A stretch of 20,276 nt of DNA, from positions 1-20,276 of the forward strand of contig CAMQBP010000011.1 in NCBI GenBank assembly GCA_946999025.1, given 5' to 3'. The position numbers were made by a program, and so were the translations under genes. This document shows positions 1 to 7,089 of the stretch, piece by piece; the stretch's first letter is position 1; the number at the start of each line of letters is the position of its first letter. The notes beneath the pieces are model-generated. The model made no database searches. It was not told where the DNA came from and saw only the letters and a program-made list of their open reading frames with translations. The stretch comes from an uncultured Prevotella sp. (GTDB taxonomy: Bacteria; Bacteroidota; Bacteroidia; Bacteroidales; Bacteroidaceae).

Positions 1-22
1 AAACCAGCTGAGCTAAACGCCC
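1..22 (-). tRNA. tRNA gene, 5' end only (runs off the window)
   Basis: Read on the minus strand from base 22, the sequence gives a 7-nt acceptor arm GGGCGTT, then T8 A9, the D-stem GCTC and a D-loop beginning AGCTGG. This is the standard 5' part of a bacterial tRNA. The anticodon lies outside the window, so the amino acid cannot be assigned. A matching promoter sits just upstream. Confidence 0.85.
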
Positions 23-45
23 ATTCTTTATCCAGAATGTGGGTG

Positions 46-76
46 CAAAGGTAGTTTGTTTTTGTGAAAACGCCAA
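46..76 (-). promoter_or_regulatory. Bacteroidota-type promoter of the tRNA gene
   Basis: On the minus strand TTG (76-74) is followed after 20 bases by TACCTTTG (53-46), matching the Bacteroidota -33/-7 pattern. Initiation would fall about 15-20 bases before the tRNA 5' end at 22. Confidence 0.7.
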
Positions 77-285
77 ACTTTTTTCCATATTTTTCATCCA
101 AACTAACACGGTTCAATCGTTAAAGGGGCCTGTTGCGGAACGACAGATGATACGGAGGAGGTAAACATGAACATCCCTCTGTGAATCGTTTCCTGCATCT
201 GATTCATGGTAAAAACCATCGCTCCACAGAACTTTCTCCAAATGGTTTCGCATCCAAAGAATGTCTGTTCTTTTTACCAAATAAT

Positions 286-596
286 GCCCCTAAAATGGCA
301 CTTGAAAACTTTCAAAATAGAAAAAATCAATAGGTCGGCAGGATGCAAATAAGAGTTGTTTTGAGAAGAATTATCGACTTTTAACTGAAAAACAATGAGA
401 TGGACACATTAAATATATCACCTTGGCCCACAAACTACAAGGTATTATAGCTCAAAAGCATACAGATAACACCCTGAAAGCTATGCTTTTGATGCGAAGA
501 AATGAAGAAATAGAGAGTTAAAAGCCACAAAATCAGCGTAATATCTTCAATCACAATGAATTACAAAACTCGCTCATATTTAGCGTATTTGCAAGC
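286..596 (-). repeat. Dispersed 311-bp element, copy A
   Basis: Read on the minus strand from 596 to 286, this matches 9755-10065 on the plus strand. My hand alignment has no gap and roughly 60 percent identity overall. Conservation is uneven: about 24 of 26 positions at the 596 end, 30 of 41 in the internal inverted repeat (452-492), and 53 of 61 at the 286 end, with weaker similarity in the linkers. Identity drops sharply just past 596. The 286 edge is less certain. It could be a MITE-like repeat or a structured non-coding element. Confidence 0.8.
452..492. repeat. Inverted repeat inside element copy A
   Basis: TCAAAAGCATA (452-462) and TATGCTTTTGA (482-492) are perfect reverse complements around a 19-nt loop. 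The counterpart in copy B (9859-9899) has the same total length of 41 nt and nearly the same arms, so the structure is kept between copies. Confidence 0.8.
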
Positions 597-814
597 AGAA
601 GTAAGGTTGATGGATTATAAGCCAAGGATAAGAACGATGATTGTCATAAAAATTCATCCTCATCACAGTGGCGAAGATGGTGCGAATGTTGCACACACTA
701 CGCTTCTTCAGCGATGCTATCAACATCGCCAGTTCACGATTGTGCATTCGGGGTACGGCTCTACCCCATCGGGTTTCAGCCACTATTCACGATAGGAAAG
801 TAGCTGAATGCTAT

Positions 815-1348
815 TCATGACTCTACGAATTGCTTGAGTTCTTCCAACGAATGGGCCACCTTGATTTGTTGATGATAATCGCCCCTGATCACGCCTTTGG
901 CCGTTAGGTCGTCCAAAAGTGCCACCAGCGCATCCCAAAAGCCATTGATATTGTAAAGAATTACTTGCTGCTGATGGTAGCCAATACTGTGTGCGGCTAC
1001 CATCGAGAATATCTCATCCAAGGTACCAACACCGCCTGGAAGAGCGATGGAAATATCGCTTTGCGCCAACATTAGCTCTTTGCGGTCGCTCAGGTTGTTG
1101 CAAGGAATCTCCACATCAACATAGTCAGACACTCTTCCACGTTCCTCTATGATAGACGGCACCACGCCAATGGTTTGTCCACCAGCCTCATGTACTGCCT
1201 TTGCGACACACTCCATGAGGCCCAAGTTGCAACCGCCGAACACGAGTGAATGACCCTGTTCGGCCATCCACTTACCCAGTTGTTCGGTCAATGTGAAATA
1301 TTCGGGGGCGATATGATCATTTGCTGAGCAGAAAACAGCAATTTTCAT
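815..1348 (-). CDS. LOG-family Rossmann-fold protein (TIGR00730 type)
   Basis: A 177-residue protein of the lysine decarboxylase-like or LOG family, whose characterised members cleave nucleoside 5'-monophosphates to base and ribose 5-phosphate, including cytokinin precursors in plants and some bacteria. The hallmark PGGVGTLDE lies at residues 104-112, with the preceding DRK at 88-90. The N-terminal nucleotide-binding loop reads GGCNLGLM (38-45), where a cysteine takes the place of the usual third glycine. Length is normal for the family and it should be cytosolic. It lies 82 bases downstream of the HIT gene in the same direction with no clear promoter of its own, so read-through from greA is plausible. 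Family assignment is firm; the substrate is not known from sequence. Confidence 0.88.
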   Translation of the reverse strand: MKIAVFCSANDHIAPEYFTLTEQLGKWMAEQGHSLVFGGCNLGLMECVAKAVHEAGGQTIGVVPSIIEERGRVSDYVDVEIPCNNLSDRKELMLAQSDISIALPGGVGTLDEIFSMVAAHSIGYHQQQVILYNINGFWDALVALLDDLTAKGVIRGDYHQQIKVAHSLEELKQFVES

Positions 1349-1430
1349 GATTGGTCAAATTGAATGATGATTGGCGAATGGCTCACCTTACATATTTTCT
1401 CTTGCAAGCTGAGTACGATAGAAAAACAAA

Positions 1431-1829
1431 TTAAAGCTTTTGAAACTCGCCGTAGATGCGGTCTGCGATTGACTTGAATTCTTCTTCAGAAAGTTTCAAA
1501 TGCTCTTTTCTAAAGTTCACATCGGCCTCGCTGTTCATCGGAATGAGGTGAATATGTGCATGCGGCACCTCAAGTCCCAGCACCACTTGCGCCACCTTTT
1601 TACATGGGAAAGTGCGCTTCAAGGCCACAGCTACCTTTTTAGCGAACACCTGATATTCGGCAAGTTCATCATCTGCCATATCGAAAATGTAATCCACCTC
1701 GCGACGTGGAATGACCAACGTGTGTCCTTTTTGCAACGGACTGATGTCTAAAAAAGCATAAAATTTCTCGCTCTCTGCACACTTGTAGCTGGGAATTTCG
1801 CCAGCTGCGATTTTAGAAAAGATGTCCAT
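1431..1829 (-). CDS. HIT-family (histidine triad) nucleotide-binding protein
   Basis: A 132-residue member of the HIT superfamily, small cytosolic enzymes that hydrolyse nucleoside phosphoramidates or related nucleotide conjugates. The diagnostic triad HAHIH is at residues 90-94 (His90, His92, His94), followed by LIPM. The N-terminal MDIFSKIAAGEIPSYK and the HTLVIPRRE stretch at 36-44 are typical of the Hint-like branch. Only 14 bases separate it from the end of greA upstream, so the two are very probably co-transcribed from the greA promoter. The precise physiological substrate cannot be read from the sequence. Confidence 0.93.
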   Translation of the reverse strand: MDIFSKIAAGEIPSYKCAESEKFYAFLDISPLQKGHTLVIPRREVDYIFDMADDELAEYQVFAKKVAVALKRTFPCKKVAQVVLGLEVPHAHIHLIPMNSEADVNFRKEHLKLSEEEFKSIADRIYGEFQKL

Positions 1830-1843
1830 GGTCTTAACGTTTT

Positions 1844-2311
1844 TTATTCAACTGTTATCTTGTCAATGCGTAGTTTGATGGTACCGGCTGGTATCTTGAT
1901 ATCCACCTCATCACCCACTTTCTTGTTCAGCAGTCCTTGTGCAATAGGCGTTTTGATGGATATCTTCCCCGCTTTGAGGTCAGCCTCGCTCTCACTGACG
2001 ATGGTATATACCATTTTTGACTTCGTCTTCATGTTCGTCATCTCGACTTTGGACAAGATCTGCACTGTATCGGCACTGAGACGAGACACGTCAACAATCT
2101 TCGCCTCAGCGATGGTCAGTTTCATTTTATTGATTTTATCTTCGAGATGCGCCTGCACTTCTTTGGCAGCGTCATATTCAGAGTTCTCACTCAAATCACC
2201 CTTATCACGCGCTTCTGCGATGGCAGCTGATGCCTTCGGGCGCTCAATAGATTCGAGCCGGGTAAGCTCGGCTACAAGATTGTCGTAGCCTTCTTGTGAC
2301 ATATAAGCCAT
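1844..2311 (-). CDS. greA: Transcription elongation factor GreA
   Basis: A 155-residue GreA. The protein inserts its coiled coil into the secondary channel of RNA polymerase and stimulates cleavage of backtracked transcripts. The N-terminal coiled coil spans about residues 5-75 and has the family signature around ARDKGDLSENSEYDAAKE. The acidic tip residues are Asp39 and Glu42, corresponding to the Asp41/Glu44 pair of E. coli. The C-terminal FKBP-like domain covers roughly 80-155. Length is normal. ATG at 2311 is used; a second ATG three codons in is also possible. It leads the greA-HIT unit and has its own promoter (2434-2463) plus an unusual hairpin in its leader (2367-2398). Confidence 0.96.
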   Translation of the reverse strand: MAYMSQEGYDNLVAELTRLESIERPKASAAIAEARDKGDLSENSEYDAAKEVQAHLEDKINKMKLTIAEAKIVDVSRLSADTVQILSKVEMTNMKTKSKMVYTIVSESEADLKAGKISIKTPIAQGLLNKKVGDEVDIKIPAGTIKLRIDKITVE

Positions 2312-2366
2312 AACGTTATAAGTATTTATTGTTAATAATTGCTGTTGGTGAAGACGATAAAAGAAA

Positions 2367-2398
2367 GAATTCCGACATCTACCAAAGTGTCGGAATTC
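2367..2398 (-). terminator. Hairpin in the greA leader, possible attenuator
   Basis: GAATTCCGACA (2367-2377) pairs perfectly with TGTCGGAATTC (2388-2398) around a 10-nt loop. Going toward greA on the minus strand the stem is followed by a T-rich stretch, TTTCTTTTATC. It sits between the greA promoter and the greA start, where a factor-independent terminator would act as an attenuator. On the plus strand it would also be followed by several Ts, but I see no plus-strand gene ending there. Confidence 0.55.
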
Positions 2399-2433
2399 CT
2401 TTTCCTAAGTCCTCTTTTGTTGTTTTCTCTTCG

Positions 2434-2463
2434 CAAAGTTAGACATTCTTTTCCAATAAACAA
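2434..2463 (-). promoter_or_regulatory. greA promoter
   Basis: On the minus strand TTG (2463-2461) is followed after 19 bases by TAACTTTG (2441-2434), a full match to the Bacteroidota -33/-7 pattern. The implied transcript has a leader of more than 100 nt before greA, which includes the 2367-2398 hairpin. Confidence 0.75.
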
Positions 2464-2564
2464 GTTTTTTCACATTATTTATTAAATGATTGGAACTGCA
2501 TTTAGCGCCGGACAATTCGCTTGACAAATTGATTTACATCAAAAAACGAGCATTAAAACCAAAT

Positions 2565-2578
2565 TGTTTGCGCAAACA
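2565..2578. promoter_or_regulatory. Perfect 14-bp palindrome next to a -33 element, possible operator
   Basis: TGTTTGCGCAAACA is a perfect 14-bp palindrome ending two bases before the TTG of the plus-strand promoter at 2580-2610. Placement and symmetry suit a dimeric regulator site. No regulator gene is visible nearby. Confidence 0.4.
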
Positions 2579-2579
2579 G

Positions 2580-2610
2580 TTGCTATTATGCTTAGACGGC
2601 CGTATCTTTG
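2580..2610 (+). promoter_or_regulatory. Plus-strand promoter with no gene behind it
   Basis: TTG (2580-2582), 20 bases, then TATCTTTG (2603-2610) followed by C. This is one of the best matches to the Bacteroidota promoter pattern in the window. It drives into the candidate small RNA ending at 2678. Confidence 0.75.
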
Positions 2611-2616
2611 CATCGT

Positions 2617-2678
2617 GTTTTTCATAGTATTAGATTTAAGGTTAACAAAGATTGGGACTCGGCGGAGCCCCTTTTTTT
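2617..2678 (+). ncRNA. Candidate small RNA or short leader transcript
   Basis: The segment begins a few bases after a strong promoter and ends in a hairpin with seven Ts. It is about 60 nt long with no credible open frame. The stretch at about 2623-2655 (ATAGTATTAGATTTAAGG and on) resembles a conserved leader I associate with Bacteroidales genomes; that is memory, unchecked. The 5' end is inferred from the promoter only. Confidence 0.55.
2654..2678 (+). terminator. Factor-independent terminator of the candidate small RNA
   Basis: GGGACTC (2654-2660) pairs with GAGCCCC (2665-2671) with one A/C mismatch and a GGCG loop. It is followed directly by seven Ts (2672-2678). Confidence 0.7.
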
Positions 2679-2719
2679 ATGTCCATACGTCAAGTGTATC
2701 GCATGCTGACAGACGAAAA

Positions 2720-2743
2720 GAGGCAACCATTACTGGTTGCCTC
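2720..2743 (-). terminator. Terminator of the barrel-protein gene
   Basis: GAGGCAACCA (2720-2729) and TGGTTGCCTC (2734-2743) form a perfect 10-bp stem with a 4-nt loop. On the minus strand it is followed by TTTTCG. It begins 34 bases past the stop of the gene at 2777-3349. Confidence 0.8.
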
Positions 2744-2776
2744 AGTGTATAAGTTTGGCAGATTCTGCCGTGTATC

Positions 2777-3349
2777 TTACAAATCAAACTTGTAACCTAA
2801 TGTCACTTGGAACACGCTGTTCTTTGCATCGAGGTTGTCGAAAACCTTGGTTACGCCCCAATTGTAGCGTCCGTCGATAACGACATTGGCAAACTCATAA
2901 GAGAGCCCAACTGGGATAGCGAGGTCGAAGCCCTTAGCCTTGGTGCCGCCTTTGTCCACTGCAAATGCTGGCTGAACACCCAATTTGACTGCCAATCCAG
3001 GCACAACGTATACGTTTGCCATGACAGGCACGTTGATGTAGGCCAGATTGGTCTTTGCATCCTTGAACTCGATTTTCGTCTTTCCAATCTTGAAGTCACC
3101 GCCAGTATCAAACTTCACGCCTTCTTGTGCGTACATCACACCTCCAGAAAGGCTGAAAATGTCAGATACCTGGTACTCCAGTTCTGCACCAGCAGTGAAA
3201 CCAACCTTCATCTTTGTCTTTTCAAACTCGGTCATTGTTGCACCCACAACACCTACCTGCGGCTTCAAAGAAACTGTTCCTACTGCGCGTTGCGCAAATG
3301 TTGCTACGGAAGAAAGCAGTACAACTGCTGTTAAAATCATCTTTTTCAT
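2777..3349 (-). CDS. PorT-like outer-membrane beta-barrel protein
   Basis: A 190-residue secreted protein with a clear signal peptide (MKKMILTAVVLLSSVATFAQ, cleavage about residue 20). It then has alternating strand-like segments rich in glycine and aromatics, ending in GYKFDL, as in small 8-stranded outer-membrane barrels of Bacteroidota (PorT or OMP_b-brl_2 type). The function is unknown; members of this group range from secretion components to uncharacterised membrane proteins. I use the ATG at 3349, because the upstream in-frame start at 3439 would put the promoter inside the gene and bury the signal peptide behind 30 residues. It is monocistronic, with its own promoter and terminator. 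Confidence 0.82.
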   Translation of the reverse strand: MKKMILTAVVLLSSVATFAQRAVGTVSLKPQVGVVGATMTEFEKTKMKVGFTAGAELEYQVSDIFSLSGGVMYAQEGVKFDTGGDFKIGKTKIEFKDAKTNLAYINVPVMANVYVVPGLAVKLGVQPAFAVDKGGTKAKGFDLAIPVGLSYEFANVVIDGRYNWGVTKVFDNLDAKNSVFQVTLGYKFDL

Positions 3350-3408
3350 AAACTTTCTTGTTTTTGTAAATAAATCCTGATTTGTTAATCTTTTATTGAA
3401 CTCACAAG

Positions 3409-3435
3409 CAAATGTAAGTTGTTTTCGGGTAACAA
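3409..3435 (-). promoter_or_regulatory. Promoter of the barrel-protein gene
   Basis: On the minus strand TACATTTG (3416-3409) followed by C fits the -7 element. The nearest TTG (3435-3433) is only 16 bases upstream, so the -33 call is weaker. The implied leader is about 50 nt before the ATG at 3349. Confidence 0.6.
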
Positions 3436-3485
3436 CCATACATTTGTCTTGTTTTTTTATTTAATTATGACTATATTCTGGTTTG

Positions 3486-6400
3486 TTAACACAATCGTAC
3501 GGGAATGTTATCAATTAATAATTTGAATAGCGGATTAGCCGACAGCACCGCCTCATTGCCCAACACAATCAGCTGTTTTCGAGCTCTTGTCAGGGCTACA
3601 TTCAACTTGCGGTCTATCCAAGCCTGCCCTTCCAGGAAGCTATTGGCTGTGAGAAAATCCAACTGGTAGCGGTTCTGCACGGTGAAAGAGTAGATGATGA
3701 CATCGCGTTGACTGCCCTGATAACGCTCCACGGTGTCGACATCCACTTGCATGAGTTGTGAGATGCCTGTCTTTTCTATCTCTTTTCTGACCATTGCAAT
3801 CTGGTTGCGATAAGGCACTATCACACCCACAGTCTTCTGTACGTCAAACTTTTCGTTCGCCAACCGATGGATGCGGCGCAACAAGTCGGCCACCTTTCGG
3901 GCCTCGTCTGGATTCACTTTGTCAGAGAGTCGCACGTTTTGCGTGAAGTGAGAGGGATAGTAAAGCAGCCGATGGCTCACCAACAAAGCGTCCGTCTCAT
4001 CCTGCGGCACCGCCGTATAACCGATATCTTCGCCAACCTGGTGTGGCAATGGAACGGGTTGCAGCTGCTCCTTGGCATAGAACATCTTGTTGGGAAAGGC
4101 GGCAATGGCTGGATGCATGCGGCCTTGCTTGCGCAGCGTGTCCACGAAGTCGGTACGTCCTTGCCGCTCTTCCCATCGGATGAGTCGTTCGAAGAGTGAG
4201 TTTCGGCAGTCGGTCAGGCAGATGTTTTGCAAGTCGGCATCGGTCACTTGTGATTCAGACGCATCTTGCTGAACCACGGCGGGCAGCTGTTTGTAGTCGC
4301 CAATGAGGATGAATTTGTCGATATTGGGTTGATGATCAAGGGCCAAACCAGAGCCTCCCTCCGTAGAAACGTGGCTCGACAGAATACCTACAAGGTTAGG
4401 TTCCAATATCTGACTGGCCTCATCAATGAGTGCCAGACTGAAATGTTTGATGGCAAAGATGAAGGGCTTACTCATCATCATCGACGTAGTGCTCACGATG
4501 AGGCGCATGCCTGTGAACCGCTGTCGCAGGTCGTTCAGCTTGGGATGGTCATCAATAGCCTGCCCCAAGAGATGACTCTTGAATCGTGGATCACAGCTAT
4601 ACTCGTTGCCCAAACGAATAAAATCGAGGCCTTCGTCGCACAACATGCCACAAATCTCATCCACAGCCCGGTTGGTATAGGCCATGAGAAGAATGTTCGC
4701 ATCAGGGTTTTCCAACTCTTCCAGCACCATATAGCGCAGAGCCATCGATGTTTTACCCGTGCCAGGGGGGCCAACCAGCAGGAAATAATCTTGTGCCTGT
4801 TTGGCTTTCAGTACCACGTTATCATAGTCAGGATGATAACTTCGGGACAGTTTCAGGGCGTGATTGGCTCTTGGTTCACGCTGGCCCAACAACAAGTCGC
4901 GCCGCTCTTTCGAGGCAGTCATCAACGTATGCAGAGCATGTATGGCTGCCGAACCACCCGCATCTGACGCACTATGCTCCACTGCGTACACCAAAGGCGT
5001 GTGATGGGCATGCCGCTCTCCTTCTTCTACCGTATATAACAAGTCATCATTCTGTTGTGCATCCGTCAGATGAACGGCTATCTCATCGGTCTTGACGTAC
5101 ATGATGAAGCCCTTGAACAGGATGCTCCGACGCACGTCAGGTTCACTATCGGGATGATAGCCGTACAGATATATCATGTCGCCTCGCCTGAAATTGGGCA
5201 GGAAGTCTTCGCCCTGGTCAGGAACGGCGAGCGTGATTTCATCAAATCCCCGACTCCGAGTGCGTTTTTTCTGCATGATGGTGAGGCCAGTATAGATGTT
5301 TCCCATCTCCTTTTTCTCGCTCAACGGCATGTTCCACAGGTCAGCACTACTGCGCCCACTGCCATCAACAGCACCGGTTTTCGAGATGAGTTGTTCTTTC
5401 AGCACGAAGGTCATCATGCGACAGAAATATGCTTTCTCCAGCTTACTCATTTGCTCCAGTGGCACCGTGATGGCCTCTATCTGCGGCAGTAAGAAACGAT
5501 TGTAGAAATAAGTGTTGGTATTCTCCGTGTTCAGCGTTTGCGGATTGAGCTGCGGCAGCATGCCTTCAAATCCCTCGAGGGCACTCGTATAATCGGAAGC
5601 CACGATGAGATTGCGCAGCTTGAGGGCTTCATGGATGAGCATGTCCAACCTACTGACATCCATCAAGCTTGTTGGCAACGCGTATTTCGAGTACAACAGA
5701 AAGATGCGGGTGGCCTTTTCGGACAGGCGGAAGTTGTATCTCAGCACGCCATAGTACAGTAGCGCCTGCACATAGTGCGCCTCAACGTGCTGGTTGCCAT
5801 GCTGGTTGTGGCTACCATATTCCAGATTCATGTTCTTTCCCGACTTCTGTTCGACCAGCAATCTGAAGTCGGTGGTCATCATGTCCACACGCCCTTGTAT
5901 GCCCAACTGCTCACATACGAAGGAAGGTTCCAGCAAGGCTCGCTCCCGGTTGTAGGTCTTGAACAGTTCTGTAACGATTTGTTGCAGGTTCTGCACCTGC
6001 TTCATGGCCTTCACTTTAAACGCCACAGGATCCAGGTCGGTGCATGTACAGTATTCCAAAGCCTTCTCTCTGTAGTTGTCTTTCAGTGTTTCTGCCATGT
6101 CAAACGCACGCTCTCCATGCGCATGGATGATGTCATCGAGCGCGCTACCGGCAAAATTTCCCAAAATGGTATGCCGCGTATTGGGCTTATCCTTCATACG
6201 GTTGATGGTGAAGAGGGCTGGATGATGACCATACTCCGTAAAACATGTTGCCAGTGAACTGATGTCCACCAGGTAGTCGGGGATGACAATGATGCGACGT
6301 GGCGTAACCAAATGACCCTTCACCTGACAGTCCAAGAGATTCAACGGCATGCCTTTGCGCAAGATGTCATGAAGATACGACAGGTCGGCAAACTGCTCCT

Positions 6401-6944
6401 CACTGGTATATTCTACTTGCAAAAGACGCTCATCGGTTTCCCCATCGGGCATCACCCAGATGAAATGTTCGTCCCATTGCCTCACGATGCAACGGATATA
6501 GCGTTCGTCCAACCGCAATGTTTGTCGCGTTTGTTGAACACGAACGGGTATTTTGCCGACTAAAAAAGAGGGAACAGCCTCTCTGAACACCGCCGAAATA
6601 AAGACGCAAAGCGCACGAACATCGTAGGTGAGGTCTTCTGGTAAGATGGGCGATGACGAGTTGGAGTGGCGTCGCATCTGATGAACGGCGCGAGTATCAG
6701 CCACCGATAAGCCACGCTGGGTACACAGATGATCCACGCGAGCGTTAAGATCACCAAAGCTATAGGAGGTGTTTTTCAAACCGGCGGCACACGCCATCAC
6801 CAACGTCTCGTGCAACATTTTGTTGACCAACGCACCCTCTTGAGAGCCAGCCTCAAGGATTTGGGCCGCCCGTTGGTAGAGTTCGTTGGCTGCAATGTAA
6901 GTTTGTGATTGCTGCATGTCACGGTTAGAGGGTCGTCCTCGCAT
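3486..6944 (-). CDS. RecB-type nuclease fused to an SF1 (Upf1/Dna2-like) helicase
   Basis: A 1152-residue cytosolic DNA or RNA processing enzyme. The C-terminal half is an SF1B helicase: Walker A GPPGTGKTS at 725-733, Walker B DEAS at 841-844, motif III GDYKQL at 882-887, ERYQGSQRD at 1073-1081 and arginine-finger VALTRARK at 1116-1123. The middle carries a PD-(D/E)XK nuclease of the RecB/Dna2 type: Asp354 in GRVD, Glu365 and Lys367 in VEQK, and the later QALLY (393-397) matching the Q-x3-Y motif. The first 300 or so residues are not recognised. I do not see the spaced cysteines that would form an iron-sulfur cluster as in Dna2 or AddB. The likely role is repair or replication-fork processing. 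It stands alone, divergent from guaD. Confidence 0.88.
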   Translation of the reverse strand: MRGRPSNRDMQQSQTYIAANELYQRAAQILEAGSQEGALVNKMLHETLVMACAAGLKNTSYSFGDLNARVDHLCTQRGLSVADTRAVHQMRRHSNSSSPILPEDLTYDVRALCVFISAVFREAVPSFLVGKIPVRVQQTRQTLRLDERYIRCIVRQWDEHFIWVMPDGETDERLLQVEYTSEEQFADLSYLHDILRKGMPLNLLDCQVKGHLVTPRRIIVIPDYLVDISSLATCFTEYGHHPALFTINRMKDKPNTRHTILGNFAGSALDDIIHAHGERAFDMAETLKDNYREKALEYCTCTDLDPVAFKVKAMKQVQNLQQIVTELFKTYNRERALLEPSFVCEQLGIQGRVDMMTTDFRLLVEQKSGKNMNLEYGSHNQHGNQHVEAHYVQALLYYGVLRYNFRLSEKATRIFLLYSKYALPTSLMDVSRLDMLIHEALKLRNLIVASDYTSALEGFEGMLPQLNPQTLNTENTNTYFYNRFLLPQIEAITVPLEQMSKLEKAYFCRMMTFVLKEQLISKTGAVDGSGRSSADLWNMPLSEKKEMGNIYTGLTIMQKKRTRSRGFDEITLAVPDQGEDFLPNFRRGDMIYLYGYHPDSEPDVRRSILFKGFIMYVKTDEIAVHLTDAQQNDDLLYTVEEGERHAHHTPLVYAVEHSASDAGGSAAIHALHTLMTASKERRDLLLGQREPRANHALKLSRSYHPDYDNVVLKAKQAQDYFLLVGPPGTGKTSMALRYMVLEELENPDANILLMAYTNRAVDEICGMLCDEGLDFIRLGNEYSCDPRFKSHLLGQAIDDHPKLNDLRQRFTGMRLIVSTTSMMMSKPFIFAIKHFSLALIDEASQILEPNLVGILSSHVSTEGGSGLALDHQPNIDKFILIGDYKQLPAVVQQDASESQVTDADLQNICLTDCRNSLFERLIRWEERQGRTDFVDTLRKQGRMHPAIAAFPNKMFYAKEQLQPVPLPHQVGEDIGYTAVPQDETDALLVSHRLLYYPSHFTQNVRLSDKVNPDEARKVADLLRRIHRLANEKFDVQKTVGVIVPYRNQIAMVRKEIEKTGISQLMQVDVDTVERYQGSQRDVIIYSFTVQNRYQLDFLTANSFLEGQAWIDRKLNVALTRARKQLIVLGNEAVLSANPLFKLLIDNIPVRLC

Positions 6945-6990
6945 GTGGGTTAAAAAGTGTTTCGTTTGGGCTTGGCCTGCACGCGTGTTG

Positions 6991-6998
6991 CAAAGATA
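6991..6998 (-). promoter_or_regulatory. -7 element of the nuclease-helicase gene
   Basis: TATCTTTG followed by C on the minus strand, 47 bases before the ATG at 6944. I find no good TTG at the expected -33 distance, so the promoter may be weak or need an activator. Confidence 0.55.
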
Positions 6999-7043
6999 AT
7001 CAAAAATATGGTACTGCCCCTCCCCTTTTCATGGCATTTTGCG

Positions 7044-7051
7044 TATATTTG
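7044..7051 (+). promoter_or_regulatory. -7 element of guaD
   Basis: TATATTTG lies 38 bases before the ATG at 7090. It overlaps the upstream TTG that could otherwise start the frame at 7039, which supports the ATG as the real start. No clear -33 TTG is visible. Confidence 0.55.
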
Positions 7052-7089
7052 TCATCACAATAACATTCTTTATTCAAAACAAATCATTG

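Larger units (their letters stand above)
77..814. other. Gene-poor intergenic region
   Basis: I see no convincing gene here. The region holds copy A of the 311-bp dispersed element (286-596) and a 66-codon open frame on the minus strand (580-783). That frame has no promoter, no recognisable domain and mixed composition, and I do not call it a gene. A GGAGG-like run near 155 precedes an ATG that meets a stop after five codons, so it is not meaningful. Confidence 0.6.

Noticed and set aside
150..185. Purine-rich run followed by ATG, like a ribosome binding site
   Set aside because: The reading frame stops after five codons, and the other genes here do not use Shine-Dalgarno sequences.
556..795. 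Plus-strand frame of 79 codons
   Set aside because: It crosses the edge of the dispersed element, has no promoter and no recognisable domain.
3350..3439. N-terminal extension of the barrel protein to 3439
   Set aside because: It would place a good -7 element inside the gene and put 30 residues before a clear signal peptide.
7039..7089. TTG start of guaD at 7039
   Set aside because: The -7 element lies within this stretch, and the extra residues are not found in the guanine deaminase family.
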